Source: Terrirubrum flagellatum
Lineage (GTDB): Bacteria; Pseudomonadota; Alphaproteobacteria; Rhizobiales; Beijerinckiaceae
Direction of reading: 5' to 3'
Assembly (NCBI RefSeq): GCF_022059845.1
Contig: NZ_CP091851.1
Location: forward strand, 496,001-560,000
Length of the DNA: 64,000 nt
Positions 1 through 10,301 of the stretch are shown piece after piece; within the stretch, counting starts at the first letter, position 1, and every line of letters starts with the position of its first letter. The position numbers and the translations under genes were made by a program. The notes beneath the pieces were generated by a model, which made no database searches, had not been told where the DNA came from, and saw nothing but the letters and a program-made list of their open reading frames with translations.

Positions 1-1398
1 GTCGACATCGCCGAGGTGACTGCGGACAGCCGCAAGGTGAAGGCTGGCTTTCTGTTCGTCGCCATTCCCGGCGTGAAGGCGGATGGTTCGCAATTCATTC
101 ACGATGCGATCGCGCGCGGCGCATCCGCAGTGCTGACGGAAAGCGAAAGCGCCGCTGCAATTGCTGAGTCCGCGCCCATCATTCGCGTCGCTGATACGCG
201 CGCGGCCTTGTCGCGCGCTGCGGCCGCTCTGCATCCACGCCAGCCCGAAACGATCGTCGCGGTGACCGGCACGAGCGGCAAGACGTCCGTCGCCGATTTC
301 GCGCGCCAGATCTTCGCGGCCGACGGAAAAATCTCCGCAAGCGTGGGAACGCTCGGCGTCATCAAAAGCGACGGGACAAGCTATGGCTCGCTCACGACGC
401 CTGATCCCGTGACATTGCATAAGACGCTCGACTCGCTCGCGGGCGAGGGCGTCACGCATCTCGCGATGGAGGCGTCCTCGCACGGGCTCGACCAGAAGCG
501 TCTCGACGGCGTGAAGCTGAAGAGCGCCGCTTTCACCAATCTCGGCCGCGATCATCTCGATTATCATCCGACTGTCGAAGATTATCTCGTGGCGAAGCTG
601 AGACTGTTCACGACGCTTCTGCCCGCCGATGGCGTCGCGATGATCAACAGGGACGGCGATCGCGCGGGTGATGTCGAACGCACGGCGCGCGCACGAGGAT
701 TGCGCATCGTCACGGTTGGTCGTGCGGGCAAGGATATTCGTCTCGTCTCCGCGCGTCGCGAGGGCTTCGCGCAGGCGTTGGCGATCGAACATGCCGGACG
801 AACGTTCGAAGCGCGCCTTCCTCTCATCGGCGAATTCCAGGTTTCGAATGCGCTGACGGCGGCGGGGCTGGCGCTTTCCGTTGGCGCGAGCGCTGATCGC
901 GTATTCGCGGCGTTCGACAGCTTGCGCGGCGTTCCCGGTCGTCTCGAAACCATCGGCGAAGCGCGCGGCGGCGTCGCGCTCGTGGATTATTCGCACAAGC
1001 CGGATGCGCTCGCGACCGTGCTCGGCGCTTTGCGTCCCTTCGCGAGCGGCAGGCTCGTCGTCGTGTTCGGTTGCGGCGGTGATCGCGATCGCGGCAAGCG
1101 GCCATTGATGGGCTCAATTGCTGTAGAGAAGGCCGACCGCGTGATCGTGACCGATGATAATCCGCGCAGTGAGGAGCCGGCCGAAATCCGTCGTCAGGTT
1201 CTCGCTGCGGCGCCAGGCGCGATCGAGATCGGCGACCGCGCCGAAGCCATCCACGCGGCGGTCGCGGACATGAGCGCCGGCGATGTTGTGTTGATCGCGG
1301 GAAAGGGGCATGAGACCGGCCAAATCATCGGCGACCGCGTCCTGCCTTTCTCTGATCACGAGGTTGTTCGTGCGGCGCTCCGGGAGTTGGGCGCATGA
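1..1398 (+). CDS. murE: UDP-MurNAc-tripeptide synthetase MurE (5' partial)
   Basis: Cytoplasmic Mur ligase adding the third stem residue to UDP-MurNAc-L-Ala-D-Glu. The frame is open from base 1 and conserved N-terminal residues (TADSRKV) appear at once, so the true start lies perhaps 20-30 codons outside the window. The ATP loop GTSGKT is at about nt 268-285 (Ser where many MurE have Asn). The DNPR motif at nt 1156-1167 is the signature of enzymes that select meso-diaminopimelate, so the cell wall should be DAP-type. The stop overlaps the murF start by four bases (ATGA), indicating translational coupling in the division/cell wall operon. Confidence 0.95.
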   Translation, partial: VDIAEVTADSRKVKAGFLFVAIPGVKADGSQFIHDAIARGASAVLTESESAAAIAESAPIIRVADTRAALSRAAAALHPRQPETIVAVTGTSGKTSVADFARQIFAADGKISASVGTLGVIKSDGTSYGSLTTPDPVTLHKTLDSLAGEGVTHLAMEASSHGLDQKRLDGVKLKSAAFTNLGRDHLDYHPTVEDYLVAKLRLFTTLLPADGVAMINRDGDRAGDVERTARARGLRIVTVGRAGKDIRLVSARREGFAQALAIEHAGRTFEARLPLIGEFQVSNALTAAGLALSVGASADRVFAAFDSLRGVPGRLETIGEARGGVALVDYSHKPDALATVLGALRPFASGRLVVVFGCGGDRDRGKRPLMGSIAVEKADRVIVTDDNPRSEEPAEIRRQVLAAAPGAIEIGDRAEAIHAAVADMSAGDVVLIAGKGHETGQIIGDRVLPFSDHEVVRAALRELGA

Positions 1399-2822
1399 GC
1401 CAGGCGTTGTGGACAGGCGAAGAGATTGCGCAAGCGACGGGCGCGCGCATCGTTGGCGCCAGTCCTGCCGATGTGACTGGCGTCTCAATCGACTCGCGCA
1501 CGGTCAAGCCGGGCGAACTCTATGTCGCGATCAAGGGCGACGTACATGACGGGCACGATTTCGTCGCCGCGGCGCTGAAGGCAGGCGCCGCAGCGGCGCT
1601 GGTGAGCGAAGAAAAACTCGCGTCGCTTGGCGACGCCGCGCCTCTCTTTGTTGTCACAGATGCGCTCAAGGAGCTTGAGTTGCTCGGCCGCGCGGCGCGC
1701 GCGCGCAGCAACGCGAAGATCGTCGCGGTGACGGGATCAGCGGGCAAGACCGGCGTGAAGGAAGCGCTCGCAACCGTGCTGGGCAAACAGGCGGAGACGC
1801 ATTTCTCCGTCGCCTCCTTCAACAATCATTGGGGCGTGCCGCTGACGCTCGCGCGCATGAACGCGAGCGCCGTCTTCGGCGTGTTCGAGATCGGCATGAA
1901 CCATGTCGGCGAGATCACGCCGCTGACGGCGATGGTGCGCCCGCATGTGGCCATCGTCACCACCATCGCGCCCGTGCATCTCGCTTTTTTCGAATCCATC
2001 GATCAGATCGCGGACGCCAAGGGCGAAATCTTTTCTGGCCTCGAGCCTGATGGCGCAGCCATCATCAATGGCGACATCGCGCAGACGGAGCGGCTCATCG
2101 CTCATGCGCGCCGCGCCGGCGCGCGCATTGTCACCTTCGGCGACGCGAAGACGGCGGATGCGCGACTGCTTCGCGCCGATCTCCATGCGGATGGCTCCGA
2201 AGTCGAAGCCGTCATCTTTGGCGAAGCTATGAGCTATTCCTTGAAGAATCCGGGCAAGCATGTCGCGCTGAACAGTCTTGCTGTTCTCGCAGCCGTGCGC
2301 GCCGTTGGCGCCGACGTCGCCGCCGCCGCGCGCGCGCTCGGTGAAGTGCCGCCGCCATCGGGACGCGGCGCGCGTGAAACGCTCGCCATCAACGGTCGCT
2401 CTTTCACGCTGATCGATGAGAGCTACAACGCCAATCCCGCCTCGATGCGCGCGGCGCTTGAAAATCTCGGTCGCGTGAAGCCTGGCGCGTCCGGCCGGCG
2501 CATCGCTGTGATGGGCGATATGCTCGAATTGGGCGATGGTGCGAAGATTTTTCATCGCGAATTGTCCGACGCGGTTGCAGCGAACAGGATTGATCTCGTC
2601 TTCGCGTGCGGGCCGATGATGCATGAATTGTGGGATGCGCTCCCGCAGGAGAAACGTGGCGCCTATGCCGCGGATTCAGGCGCGCTGCAGCCGATCGTTC
2701 TCGATGCGATCACGGCTGGCGACGTCGTCACGGTGAAAGGTTCGCTCGGCAGCCGAATGGGCCCGGTGGTCAAAGCGATCCGCGCGCGCTTCGCCGCATC
2801 AGGCGCAGCGAACAAGGGATAG
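1395..2822 (+). CDS. murF: UDP-MurNAc-tripeptide--D-Ala-D-Ala ligase MurF
   Basis: Cytoplasmic ligase that adds D-Ala-D-Ala to the UDP-MurNAc-tripeptide, the last soluble step of lipid precursor synthesis. It is 475 aa, normal for the family. The N-terminal domain carries the Mur-type [16 protein letters not shown] stretch. The ATP loop is TGSAGKTG near residue 113 (usually TGSxGKTT), followed by the [10 protein letters not shown] and [10 protein letters not shown] motifs and the C-terminal DESYNANP motif. The ATG start lies inside the murE stop (ATGA). mraY follows after 7 bases. Confidence 0.96.
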   Translation: MSQALWTGEEIAQATGARIVGASPADVTGVSIDSRTVKPGELYVAIKGDVHDGHDFVAAALKAGAAAALVSEEKLASLGDAAPLFVVTDALKELELLGRAARARSNAKIVAVTGSAGKTGVKEALATVLGKQAETHFSVASFNNHWGVPLTLARMNASAVFGVFEIGMNHVGEITPLTAMVRPHVAIVTTIAPVHLAFFESIDQIADAKGEIFSGLEPDGAAIINGDIAQTERLIAHARRAGARIVTFGDAKTADARLLRADLHADGSEVEAVIFGEAMSYSLKNPGKHVALNSLAVLAAVRAVGADVAAAARALGEVPPPSGRGARETLAINGRSFTLIDESYNANPASMRAALENLGRVKPGASGRRIAVMGDMLELGDGAKIFHRELSDAVAANRIDLVFACGPMMHELWDALPQEKRGAYAADSGALQPIVLDAITAGDVVTVKGSLGSRMGPVVKAIRARFAASGAANKG

Positions 2823-2829
2823 TTTTGGG

Positions 2830-3912
2830 ATGCTGACCTTTCTTGCCGAGTTCAGTGCGTATTTTCAGCCGCTGAACGTCTTTCGTTACATCACCTTCCG
2901 CACCGCGGGCGCGACGGTGACGGCGATGCTGTTCGTTTTTTTGCTCGGCCCGACGATGATCTTGATGCTGCGGTTGAAGCAGGGCAAGGGCCAGCCGATC
3001 CGTGAGGACGGGCCGCAATCGCATCTCCTCAAGAAAGGTACGCCGACGATGGGCGGCCTGATGATCCTGTCGGGTCTCGTCATTTCGACGCTGCTCTGGG
3101 CCAATCCGCGCAGCGGCTATATCTGGGTCGTGATGCTTGTCACGATCGGCTTCGGCGCGATCGGATTCTATGACGATTATCTCAAGGTCACAAAGCAATC
3201 CCATAAGGGCTTTTCAGGCAAGGCGCGACTTGCGATCGAGGCGCTGATCGCGGGCGTGGCCTGTTTCGCCATCGCGAAAACCGGCGCGCCGGCGCTGGCG
3301 ACGAAGCTTGCGGTGCCATTTCTCAAAGACTTCCTGTTCGATCTCGGCTGGTTCTTCGTCGTGTTCGGCGCGTTTGTGATCGTGGCGGCGGGTAACTCGG
3401 TCAATCTGACCGACGGTCTCGACGGGCTTGCGATCGTGCCCGTGATGATCTCGGCAGCAACGTTCGGATTCATCTGCTATCTCGCGGGCAATGCGATCTT
3501 CGCCAATTATCTCCAGATCAATTTCGTGCCTGGCGCCGGCGAACTCGCGGTCGTCTGCGGCGCTGTGATCGGAGCGGGTCTCGGATTTCTCTGGTTCAAC
3601 GCGCCGCCGGCGCAGATTTTCATGGGCGACACAGGCTCGCTCGCGCTTGGCGGACTCCTCGGCTCAATCGCGGTCGCGACCAAGCATGAGATCGTGCTCG
3701 TCATCGTCGGCGGCCTGTTCGTCGTCGAGGCGCTGTCCGTGATCATCCAGGTCGCGGTCTACAAGCGCACCGGACGGCGCGTATTTCTGATGGCGCCGAT
3801 CCATCACCATTTCGAGAAGAAGGGCTGGACCGAGCCGCAGGTGGTGATCCGCTTCTGGATCATCTCGGTCATTCTGGCGCTCGCCGCGCTCTCCACGCTG
3901 AAGCTCAGGTGA
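2830..3912 (+). CDS. mraY: Phospho-MurNAc-pentapeptide transferase MraY
   Basis: Integral inner membrane enzyme that transfers phospho-MurNAc-pentapeptide to undecaprenyl phosphate, making lipid I. It is 360 aa with about ten hydrophobic segments. Family motifs are visible: the DDYLKV aspartate pair near residue 115, [10 protein letters not shown] near 195 (the NxxDxxDGLA motif), [12 protein letters not shown], and the cytoplasmic HHHFE motif near residue 323. It lies 7 bases after murF and 4 bases before murD, consistent with one transcript. Confidence 0.97.
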   Translation: MLTFLAEFSAYFQPLNVFRYITFRTAGATVTAMLFVFLLGPTMILMLRLKQGKGQPIREDGPQSHLLKKGTPTMGGLMILSGLVISTLLWANPRSGYIWVVMLVTIGFGAIGFYDDYLKVTKQSHKGFSGKARLAIEALIAGVACFAIAKTGAPALATKLAVPFLKDFLFDLGWFFVVFGAFVIVAAGNSVNLTDGLDGLAIVPVMISAATFGFICYLAGNAIFANYLQINFVPGAGELAVVCGAVIGAGLGFLWFNAPPAQIFMGDTGSLALGGLLGSIAVATKHEIVLVIVGGLFVVEALSVIIQVAVYKRTGRRVFLMAPIHHHFEKKGWTEPQVVIRFWIISVILALAALSTLKLR

Positions 3913-3916
3913 GCGG

Positions 3917-5320
3917 ATGACGCCTGTCACTCACGCGCGCGGACAGACAGTCGCTCTCTTCGGCCTCGGAGGCTCGGGGCTTGCGACCGCGCGCGCGTTG
4001 AAGGCCGGTGGCGCGCGCGTCATCGCCTGCGACGACAGCGCAGCCCAGATGGAAAAGGCGCGCAGCGAAGACATCGAGATCGCCGATTTGCGCGAGATCG
4101 CATGGAGCGAGGTTTCATCGCTGATCCTCGCGCCCGGCGTGCCGCTGACCCACAAGGACGGCAAGCCGTTCACGCACTGGACGGTGGAGCTTGCGCGCGC
4201 CAACAAGGTCGAGATCATCGGCGACATCGAACTGTTCTGCCGTGAGCGGCGCGCGATCGCGCCCGATGCGCCTTTCATCGCCATCACAGGCACCAACGGC
4301 AAATCGACCACCACGGCGCTCATCGCGCATATCCTGCGCGAGGCTGGAAAAGACGCGCAGATTGGCGGCAATATCGGCACGGCGATCCTGTCGCTTCAGC
4401 CGCCTGCGCTTGACCGTTTCCATGTCATCGAATGTTCATCGTTCCAGATCGATCTCGCGCCATCGCTCGATGCGTCAGTCGGCGTACTGCTCAACGTCAC
4501 GCCAGATCATCTCGACCGTCATGGAACGATCGCTGACTACGCCGCGATCAAGGAGCGGCTTGTGAAGCGGGCGCATCTTCAGGTGGTCGGCATCGATGAT
4601 GAGTTTTGTCGCGACATCGCCGCGCGCCTGCAGCCAAGCGGACTGACACGGATATCAGCCGCGCAGGGCGCCGATGTTTTCTTCCGCAACTCCGCGATCT
4701 GGCGCGGACATGGCGGGCAGGTCGAGAAGATCGCCGACCTCTCCGCCGTGCGTTCGCTGCGCGGCGCGCATAACGGGCAGAATGCGGCGGCTGCGGCTGC
4801 GGCGTTGCTTGCCTGCGGCCTCTCCGCGAAAAGCATTGCGGCGGGTCTCGCAAGCTTTCCCGGATTGCCGCACCGGCTCGAAGAAATCGGCAGCCTCGGG
4901 CCTGCGATCTTCGTCAACGATTCCAAGGCGACCAACGCCGACTCCACGGAAAAAGCCTTGTCGTCCTTCGATAACGGCGTCTTCTGGATTCTTGGCGGCA
5001 AATCGAAGGAAGGCGGCATCACGCCGCTGAAGCCTTATTTCGGCAGAATCGCGAAAGCCTATCTCATTGGCGCGGCGAGCGATGAATTCGCGGCGACGCT
5101 CGATGGCGCCGCGCCTTTCGAGCGTTCGGAAACGCTCGATGTCGCGGTCGCGAGCGCCGCGCGCGACGTCGCGAATTCAAAAGCGAAGGAGCCGGTGGTG
5201 CTGTTGTCGCCGGCCTGCGCGTCCTACGATCAATATCCGAATTTCGAAGTGCGCGGCGATCATTTTCGATCGCTCGTCAATGAGTTGCCGGGCTTTGCGC
5301 CCAGGCGCGCGCGGCTCTAA
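3917..5320 (+). CDS. murD: UDP-MurNAc-L-alanine--D-glutamate ligase MurD
   Basis: Cytoplasmic Mur ligase adding D-Glu to UDP-MurNAc-L-Ala. It is 467 aa. The N-terminal Rossmann-like part reads [14 protein letters not shown] near residues 15-28; the ATP loop [11 protein letters not shown] is near residue 123; the [11 protein letters not shown] motif and the late NDSKATN motif near residue 337 are all typical of MurD. The ATG start follows the mraY stop by 4 bases. Confidence 0.96.
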   Translation: MTPVTHARGQTVALFGLGGSGLATARALKAGGARVIACDDSAAQMEKARSEDIEIADLREIAWSEVSSLILAPGVPLTHKDGKPFTHWTVELARANKVEIIGDIELFCRERRAIAPDAPFIAITGTNGKSTTTALIAHILREAGKDAQIGGNIGTAILSLQPPALDRFHVIECSSFQIDLAPSLDASVGVLLNVTPDHLDRHGTIADYAAIKERLVKRAHLQVVGIDDEFCRDIAARLQPSGLTRISAAQGADVFFRNSAIWRGHGGQVEKIADLSAVRSLRGAHNGQNAAAAAAALLACGLSAKSIAAGLASFPGLPHRLEEIGSLGPAIFVNDSKATNADSTEKALSSFDNGVFWILGGKSKEGGITPLKPYFGRIAKAYLIGAASDEFAATLDGAAPFERSETLDVAVASAARDVANSKAKEPVVLLSPACASYDQYPNFEVRGDHFRSLVNELPGFAPRRARL

Positions 5321-5330
5321 GGAGACGGTG

Positions 5331-6491
5331 ATGCCATCGCGGACGGAACGCTCTCTCTTCGCCGACTGGTGGTGGACGGTCGATCGTCTCACGCTCGCCT
5401 GTCTGATCGTGCTGATGCTCGCGGGCGTCGTGTTCCTCATGGGCGGCGGACCGCCGGTCGCGGAGCGATTGGGACTGTCGCCATTCCATTTCGTGCATCG
5501 CCAGATGCTGTGGCTGTTCGCCGCGGGCATGGTGATGCTTGCGACATCGTTTCTTTCGCCGCGGCATATCAGGCGCACTGCGCTGCTGATCTATGTCGTG
5601 TTCATGGCGCTCGTCGTCGCGACCCTGTTCTTCGGCGCCGAAGTGAAAGGCGCGCGGCGTTGGATCGTGCTCTTCGGTCAAAACATCCAGCCTTCCGAAT
5701 TCGTGAAGCCGGCCTTCGTTATTCTTGCCGCCTGGGCTTTTTCGGAAGGCGCGCGGCGTCCTGAAATGCCCGGCGCCGTGCTCGGCGTGCTGCTGCTGCC
5801 GATGACGATCGCGCCGCTCGTGATGCAGCCCGACATTGGCCAGACGATGCTGCTCTCGATGGTGTGGGCGGCTTTGTTCTATCTCGCTGGCCTGCACATG
5901 TTCTGGGTGTTCGGGCTCGGCGGCGCCGGCGCCGGCGGCCTCGTGCTCGCCTATTTCTTCTTTCCGCACGTCACCGCACGCGTGAACCGCTTTCTCGACA
6001 AGGCGAATGCGGGCGGCGATACGTTCCAGGTCGACACCGCGGTCGACAGCTTCGTGTCGGGGAGCTGGTTCGGCAAAGGTCCGGGCGAAGGCACCATCAA
6101 AAGAATTCTGCCCGACAGCCACACGGACTTTCTGTTCGCGGTCACCGGCGAAGAGTTCGGCATCGCAGTGTGTCTCGCGCTCGTCGCCTTGTTCGCGATC
6201 ATCGTCGCGCGCGCGCTGTGGATGGCGCGACGCAATGAAGACCCGTTCTGCCGCTTCGCGGCGGCGGGGCTGACCATGCTGTTCGGCCTGCAGGCGGCGA
6301 TCAACATGTCGGTCAATCTGCACCTCATTCCGCCAAAGGGCATGACGCTGCCTTTCATTTCCTATGGCGGCTCGTCGCTTCTCTCGCTCGCGCTCGGCAT
6401 GGGCTTCCTGCTGGCCTCGACGCGACGACGACCGCGCGCCGAGATCGACGCGCCAATGGGCGCAACCTTCCTGCACAGGGCGCCGGCGTGA
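5331..6491 (+). CDS. ftsW: Lipid II polymerase FtsW (SEDS family)
   Basis: Divisome glycosyltransferase of the SEDS family, an inner membrane protein that polymerises septal peptidoglycan from lipid II together with FtsI. I chose ATG 5331 (386 aa) because GGAG lies about 6 bases upstream and the frame above it is only murD read in another frame. About ten membrane segments are visible. SEDS signatures include GARRWI near residue 105, QPDIGQTMLL near 165, and the C-terminal LIPPKGMTLPFISYGGSS. The stop overlaps the GTG start of murG. Confidence 0.95.
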   Translation: MPSRTERSLFADWWWTVDRLTLACLIVLMLAGVVFLMGGGPPVAERLGLSPFHFVHRQMLWLFAAGMVMLATSFLSPRHIRRTALLIYVVFMALVVATLFFGAEVKGARRWIVLFGQNIQPSEFVKPAFVILAAWAFSEGARRPEMPGAVLGVLLLPMTIAPLVMQPDIGQTMLLSMVWAALFYLAGLHMFWVFGLGGAGAGGLVLAYFFFPHVTARVNRFLDKANAGGDTFQVDTAVDSFVSGSWFGKGPGEGTIKRILPDSHTDFLFAVTGEEFGIAVCLALVALFAIIVARALWMARRNEDPFCRFAAAGLTMLFGLQAAINMSVNLHLIPPKGMTLPFISYGGSSLLSLALGMGFLLASTRRRPRAEIDAPMGATFLHRAPA

Positions 6492-7606
6492 GCGCGCCTT
6501 CGCTCGTCCTGCTCGCCGCCGGCGGAACCGGCGGCCATCTCTTTCCGGCGCAGGCGTTGGCGACGGAGCTCGCCGCGCGGGGCGTCGCGATCGAGCTTGC
6601 GACGGACGAGCGGGCGGCGAATTACGCCAAGGAATTTCCGGCGCGGCGCATTCATCCGTTGCCGGCGGCGACGCCTTCAGGCGGATCGCCGCTGAAAAAG
6701 CTCGGCGCGCTCTTCACGCTGGGGCGCGGCGTGCTCGCGGCGCGCGGCATGATCGGAAAGACTCGCCCTGATGCGATCGTCGGCTTCGGCGGCTATCCCA
6801 CCGTGCCGCCGATGCTTGCGGGATCGATGCTTGGCGTGACGACGATCCTGCATGAGCAGAATGGCGTGATGGGCCGCGCCAACAAATTCCTCGCCGGGCG
6901 CGCGACGGCGATCGCGACGGGATTCGCCGAGGTGCGCGGCGTCGAAGGGAAGCTCGCGGACAAGGCGACCCATGTCGGCAATCCCGTGCGCGCAGCGGTC
7001 ATCGCGGCTGCGGCGACGCCGTTTCGATGGGCTGCGACCGAAGGCGTTTTGCGGGTGCTTGTGTTCGGCGGCTCGCAGGGCGCGCGCGTGATGAGCGACG
7101 TGGCGCCGGCGGCCTTGTCGGCGCTTCCACCGGAGATGCGCGCGAGGTTGCGCGTGGTGCAGCAGGCGCGTCTCGAAGATGTCGAGCGCGTGCGCCACCG
7201 CTATGAGGACAGCGGCATCGAGGCTGTCGTTGAACCTTTCTTCTCCGATCTTCCCGCGCGCATGGCGGAAAGCCATCTCGTCATTTCGCGCTCCGGCGCG
7301 TCAACCGTGGCGGAGCTCGGCGTCATTGGCCGGCCTTCGATCCTTGTGCCGCTGCCAGGGGCCATCGATCAGGATCAGGCGGCGAACGCCGAGACGCTGA
7401 TGAAAATCGGCGCGGCGAAGCTGTTGCCGCAAAGCGAATTCATTCCGCGCCGCCTGACGCAGGAGATCGAACAGCTGATGAATGATCCCGCCTGGTTGAC
7501 GAGCGCGGCCGCCGCCGCGAAAAGCGCCGGCATTCCGGATGCGGCGGCGCGGCTCGCCGCGCTTGTCGGGCGCGTTGCGCGCCTCGCTGAATTCAAGGAG
7601 TCCTGA
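6488..7606 (+). CDS. murG: Lipid II synthase MurG
   Basis: Membrane-associated GT28 glycosyltransferase adding GlcNAc to lipid I to give lipid II. It is 372 aa with a GTG start that overlaps the ftsW stop (GTGA). The first glycine-rich loop GGTGGHLFPA lies at residues 13-22; HEQNGVMGRAN near residue 122, the second loop GGSQGAR near residue 195, and SRSGASTVAEL near residue 265 are all family motifs. murC begins 3 bases later. Confidence 0.96.
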   Translation: MSAPSLVLLAAGGTGGHLFPAQALATELAARGVAIELATDERAANYAKEFPARRIHPLPAATPSGGSPLKKLGALFTLGRGVLAARGMIGKTRPDAIVGFGGYPTVPPMLAGSMLGVTTILHEQNGVMGRANKFLAGRATAIATGFAEVRGVEGKLADKATHVGNPVRAAVIAAAATPFRWAATEGVLRVLVFGGSQGARVMSDVAPAALSALPPEMRARLRVVQQARLEDVERVRHRYEDSGIEAVVEPFFSDLPARMAESHLVISRSGASTVAELGVIGRPSILVPLPGAIDQDQAANAETLMKIGAAKLLPQSEFIPRRLTQEIEQLMNDPAWLTSAAAAAKSAGIPDAAARLAALVGRVARLAEFKES

Positions 7607-7609
7607 TCC

Positions 7610-9007
7610 ATGCAATTGCCCCGCCAGCTTGGCGCCATTCATTTCATCGGCATCGGCGGCATCGGCATGTCGGGCATCGCGGAGGTGCTCGCCAATCTCG
7701 GCTACAAGGTGCAGGGCTCGGACGCGTCGGATGGCGCCAATCTCGATCGCCTGCGGAGCAAGGGTGTGATGTGCTTCGTCGGCCACAAGGCGGAGAATCT
7801 CGGACAGGCTGAAGTGGTGGTCGTGTCGACTGCGATCAAGCGCGACAATCCTGAATTGGCGCTGGCGCGCGAGAAGCGCATTCCCGTTGTGCGGCGGGCG
7901 GAAATGCTCGCGGAGCTGATGCGCTTCAAGAAAACCGTGTCGATCGCCGGCACCCATGGCAAGACGACGACGACATCTCTCGTCGCGACATTGCTCGACA
8001 GCGGCGGCTTTGATCCGACGATCGTCAATGGCGGCATCATCAATGCGCTCGGCACCAATGCGCGGCTTGGCGGCGGCGAATGGATGGTGGTCGAGGCTGA
8101 TGAATCCGACGGCACCTTCCTGAAACTGCCGACGACGGTGGCGATCGTCACGAACATCGATCCTGAACATCTCGATCACTTCAAGACGTTCGATGCGATC
8201 AAGGACGCGTTCCGCGCCTTCATCGAGAATCTGCCCTTCTACGGCTTTGCGGTGATGTGCCTCGATCATCCGACCGTGCAGGAGCTGGTCGGCAAGATCG
8301 AGGATCGCCGCGTCATCACCTATGGCGAGAATCCGCAGGCGGACGCGCGTTTATCCGACGTCGATCTCTCCGGCGGCGTCTCGAAATTCCGCGTCACCAT
8401 TCGCGACCGCAAGCTCGGCAAGATTGTCGAGCTCAATGATCTCATGATGCCGATGCCCGGCCATCACAATGCGCTCAATGCGACGGCGGCGATCGCGGTC
8501 GCCTATGAGCTCGGCATGCCTGTTGATGCGATCCGCAAGGCGCTGGCGTCGTTCGGCGGCGTCAAGCGGCGTTTCACGCGCACGGGCGAATGGAATGGCG
8601 TCACCGTGTTCGACGATTACGGCCATCATCCCGTGGAGATCGCAGCGGTGTTGCGCGCGGCGCGCGCCTCGACGAAGGGCAATGTGGTCGCGGTGATGCA
8701 GCCGCATCGCTATACGCGGCTGTCCTCGCTGTTCAATGATTTCGCCACCTGCTTCAATGATGCGGACAGCGTCATCATCGCGCCTGTTTACGCCGCGGGC
8801 GAGCAGCCGATTCCGGGCGTCGATCGTGATGCGCTGGTCGCCGCGATCAAGGCGCACGGCCATCGCCATGTCGAAGCGCTGCCGTCGCCTGACAAGCTCG
8901 CGGGCATGGTGCGCGAAATCGTGAAACCGGGCGATTACGTTATCTGCCTCGGCGCCGGCACGATCACGCAATGGGCCTATGCGCTGCCGGGCGAGCTGGC
9001 GGCGTGA
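7610..9007 (+). CDS. murC: UDP-MurNAc--L-alanine ligase MurC
   Basis: First Mur ligase, adding L-Ala to UDP-MurNAc in the cytoplasm. It is 465 aa. The N-terminal [17 protein letters not shown] is the MurC fingerprint; the ATP loop [11 protein letters not shown] is near residue 121; [11 protein letters not shown] near 162 and [10 protein letters not shown] near 340 are MurC-specific. A GGAG sequence precedes the ATG. After it the operon is interrupted by a repeat element before murB. Confidence 0.97.
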   Translation: MQLPRQLGAIHFIGIGGIGMSGIAEVLANLGYKVQGSDASDGANLDRLRSKGVMCFVGHKAENLGQAEVVVVSTAIKRDNPELALAREKRIPVVRRAEMLAELMRFKKTVSIAGTHGKTTTTSLVATLLDSGGFDPTIVNGGIINALGTNARLGGGEWMVVEADESDGTFLKLPTTVAIVTNIDPEHLDHFKTFDAIKDAFRAFIENLPFYGFAVMCLDHPTVQELVGKIEDRRVITYGENPQADARLSDVDLSGGVSKFRVTIRDRKLGKIVELNDLMMPMPGHHNALNATAAIAVAYELGMPVDAIRKALASFGGVKRRFTRTGEWNGVTVFDDYGHHPVEIAAVLRAARASTKGNVVAVMQPHRYTRLSSLFNDFATCFNDADSVIIAPVYAAGEQPIPGVDRDALVAAIKAHGHRHVEALPSPDKLAGMVREIVKPGDYVICLGAGTITQWAYALPGELAA

Positions 9008-9030
9008 TGATCGCGCTCTATCCTGAAATT

Positions 9031-9130
9031 CCCCCTCACCCTGCGTCGTCTCGCTGGCGCTCGACGCCGCTTTCCCTCTCCCCGCTCGCGGGGAGAGGGT
9101 GGCGGAGCGAAGCGACGACGGGTGAGGGGC
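9031..9130. repeat. Palindromic intergenic repeat between murC and murB
   Basis: The 145-base gap between murC and murB is almost filled by a nested palindrome. The inner part, CCCTCTCCCCGC/GCGGGGAGAGGG around position 9087, is nearly perfect. The outer arms are CCCCTCACCC near 9031 and GGGTGAGGGG near 9120, with TCGTC/GACGA-type arms between. This matches the mobile palindromic repeats common in intergenic DNA of Hyphomicrobiales. It lies inside an otherwise tightly packed operon and would form a long hairpin in the mRNA. Confidence 0.8.
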
Positions 9131-9152
9131 TTTTCATTCGCGATATGCCCAC

Positions 9153-10082
9153 ATGACCTTCCCCGACATCACACCTGATCTCGCGGCGCGCATGCCGAAG
9201 CTGCGCGGGCGCATGATCGCGAACCAGTCGATGGCGGAGCTGACATGGTTCCGCGCCGGCGGCGCAGCGCAGGTTCTGTTTACGCCGGCGGATGAGGAAG
9301 ATCTCTCTTACTTTCTCTCGAATCTCGAAGGCGCGATCGATGTCGCGGTCGTCGGCGTCGGTTCGAATCTCATCGTGCGCGATGGCGGCGTGAAGGGCGT
9401 GGTGATCCGCCTGTCTCCGCGCGGCTTCGGCCAAATCCGCAAGGTGGCGAAGGACCAGATCGAGGCGGGTTCGGCTGCCCTCGACAAGCGGGTTGCGGAA
9501 GCGGCGGCGGAAGCGGGGATTGGCGGCCTCGAATTCTTGTCAGGCATTCCGGGCTCCGTCGGCGGCGCGCTGCGCATGAACGCCGGCGCCAATGGCGGCG
9601 AGACGAAAGACATCCTTTCGCTTGCGACGGGCGTCAGGCGCGACGGCGAACTCGTCGTTTATTCCAACGAGGAGATGGGTTTCTCCTATCGCAAATCGTC
9701 AGCGCCAGCGGATGTGATTTTCACCAACGCGGTCTTCCGGGGAAAGCCTGACGACATCGCTGCGATCCGCGCGCGCATGGCCGCGGTGCAGGAGCATCGC
9801 GAGAAGGCGCAGCCGATCCGCGAGAAGACGGGCGGTTCGACCTTCAAGAATCCACCCGGGAATAGCGCGTGGAAAGTCATCGACGCTGCGGGTTGCCGCG
9901 GTTTGCGCGTCGGCGGCGCCATGATGAGCGAGATGCATTGCAACTTCCTCATCAACACCGGCGACGCGACCGCGACCGATATAGAGAATCTCGGCGAAGA
10001 GGTGCGTCGCCGCGTGAAGGAGCATTCAGGCGTCGAGCTTGAGTGGGAGATCAAGCGGATTGGCAAAGCGCAACACTCATAG
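9153..10082 (+). CDS. murB: UDP-N-acetylenolpyruvoylglucosamine reductase MurB
   Basis: FAD-dependent reductase producing UDP-MurNAc. It is 309 aa, the short type II form seen in alphaproteobacteria. The FAD_binding_4 region has [13 protein letters not shown] near residue 69; [20 protein letters not shown] near residue 128 is the family signature; the catalytic Ser lies in [10 protein letters not shown] near 228. I see no strong ribosome site before ATG 9153, which is just behind the repeat element; translation of the N-terminus otherwise fits the family. Confidence 0.95.
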   Translation: MTFPDITPDLAARMPKLRGRMIANQSMAELTWFRAGGAAQVLFTPADEEDLSYFLSNLEGAIDVAVVGVGSNLIVRDGGVKGVVIRLSPRGFGQIRKVAKDQIEAGSAALDKRVAEAAAEAGIGGLEFLSGIPGSVGGALRMNAGANGGETKDILSLATGVRRDGELVVYSNEEMGFSYRKSSAPADVIFTNAVFRGKPDDIAAIRARMAAVQEHREKAQPIREKTGGSTFKNPPGNSAWKVIDAAGCRGLRVGGAMMSEMHCNFLINTGDATATDIENLGEEVRRRVKEHSGVELEWEIKRIGKAQHS

Positions 10083-10103
10083 TGAGCGCGATCTCAAAAA
10101 ACT

Positions 10104-10257
10104 GCGTCATTCCGGGGCGGCCCGAAGGGCCGAGCCCGGAACCTAGTGAATGCTTCTTTGATCTACGAGTCAGTCAGAGCGAGTTGGTTCGCAGGATAAC
10201 GGTTGAATTTTCAAACTGGGTTCCGGGCTCGCGCGTTCCGCGCGCCCCGGAATGACG
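10104..10257. repeat. Pair of inverted palindromic repeats between murB and ddl
   Basis: Two copies of one roughly 40-base palindromic unit in opposite orientation: 10104-10143 (GTCATTCCGGGGC ... GAGCCCGGAACC) and 10218-10257 (GGTTCCGGGCTC ... GCCCCGGAATGAC). Each has its own inner hairpin (for example GGCCCGAAGGGCC), and together they form a large inverted repeat over a spacer of about 75 bases. This is a REP/BIME-like arrangement. It makes up most of the 219-base murB-ddl gap. Confidence 0.85.
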
Positions 10258-10301
10258 GCGTCAGGTTTGGTGCGTGATCCTGAAGCGTCGAGGAGATGGT
10301 C

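Noticed and set aside
5277-6476. 399-codon minus-strand frame opposite ftsW
   Set aside because: Antisense, extreme His/Arg/Glu bias, no motif.
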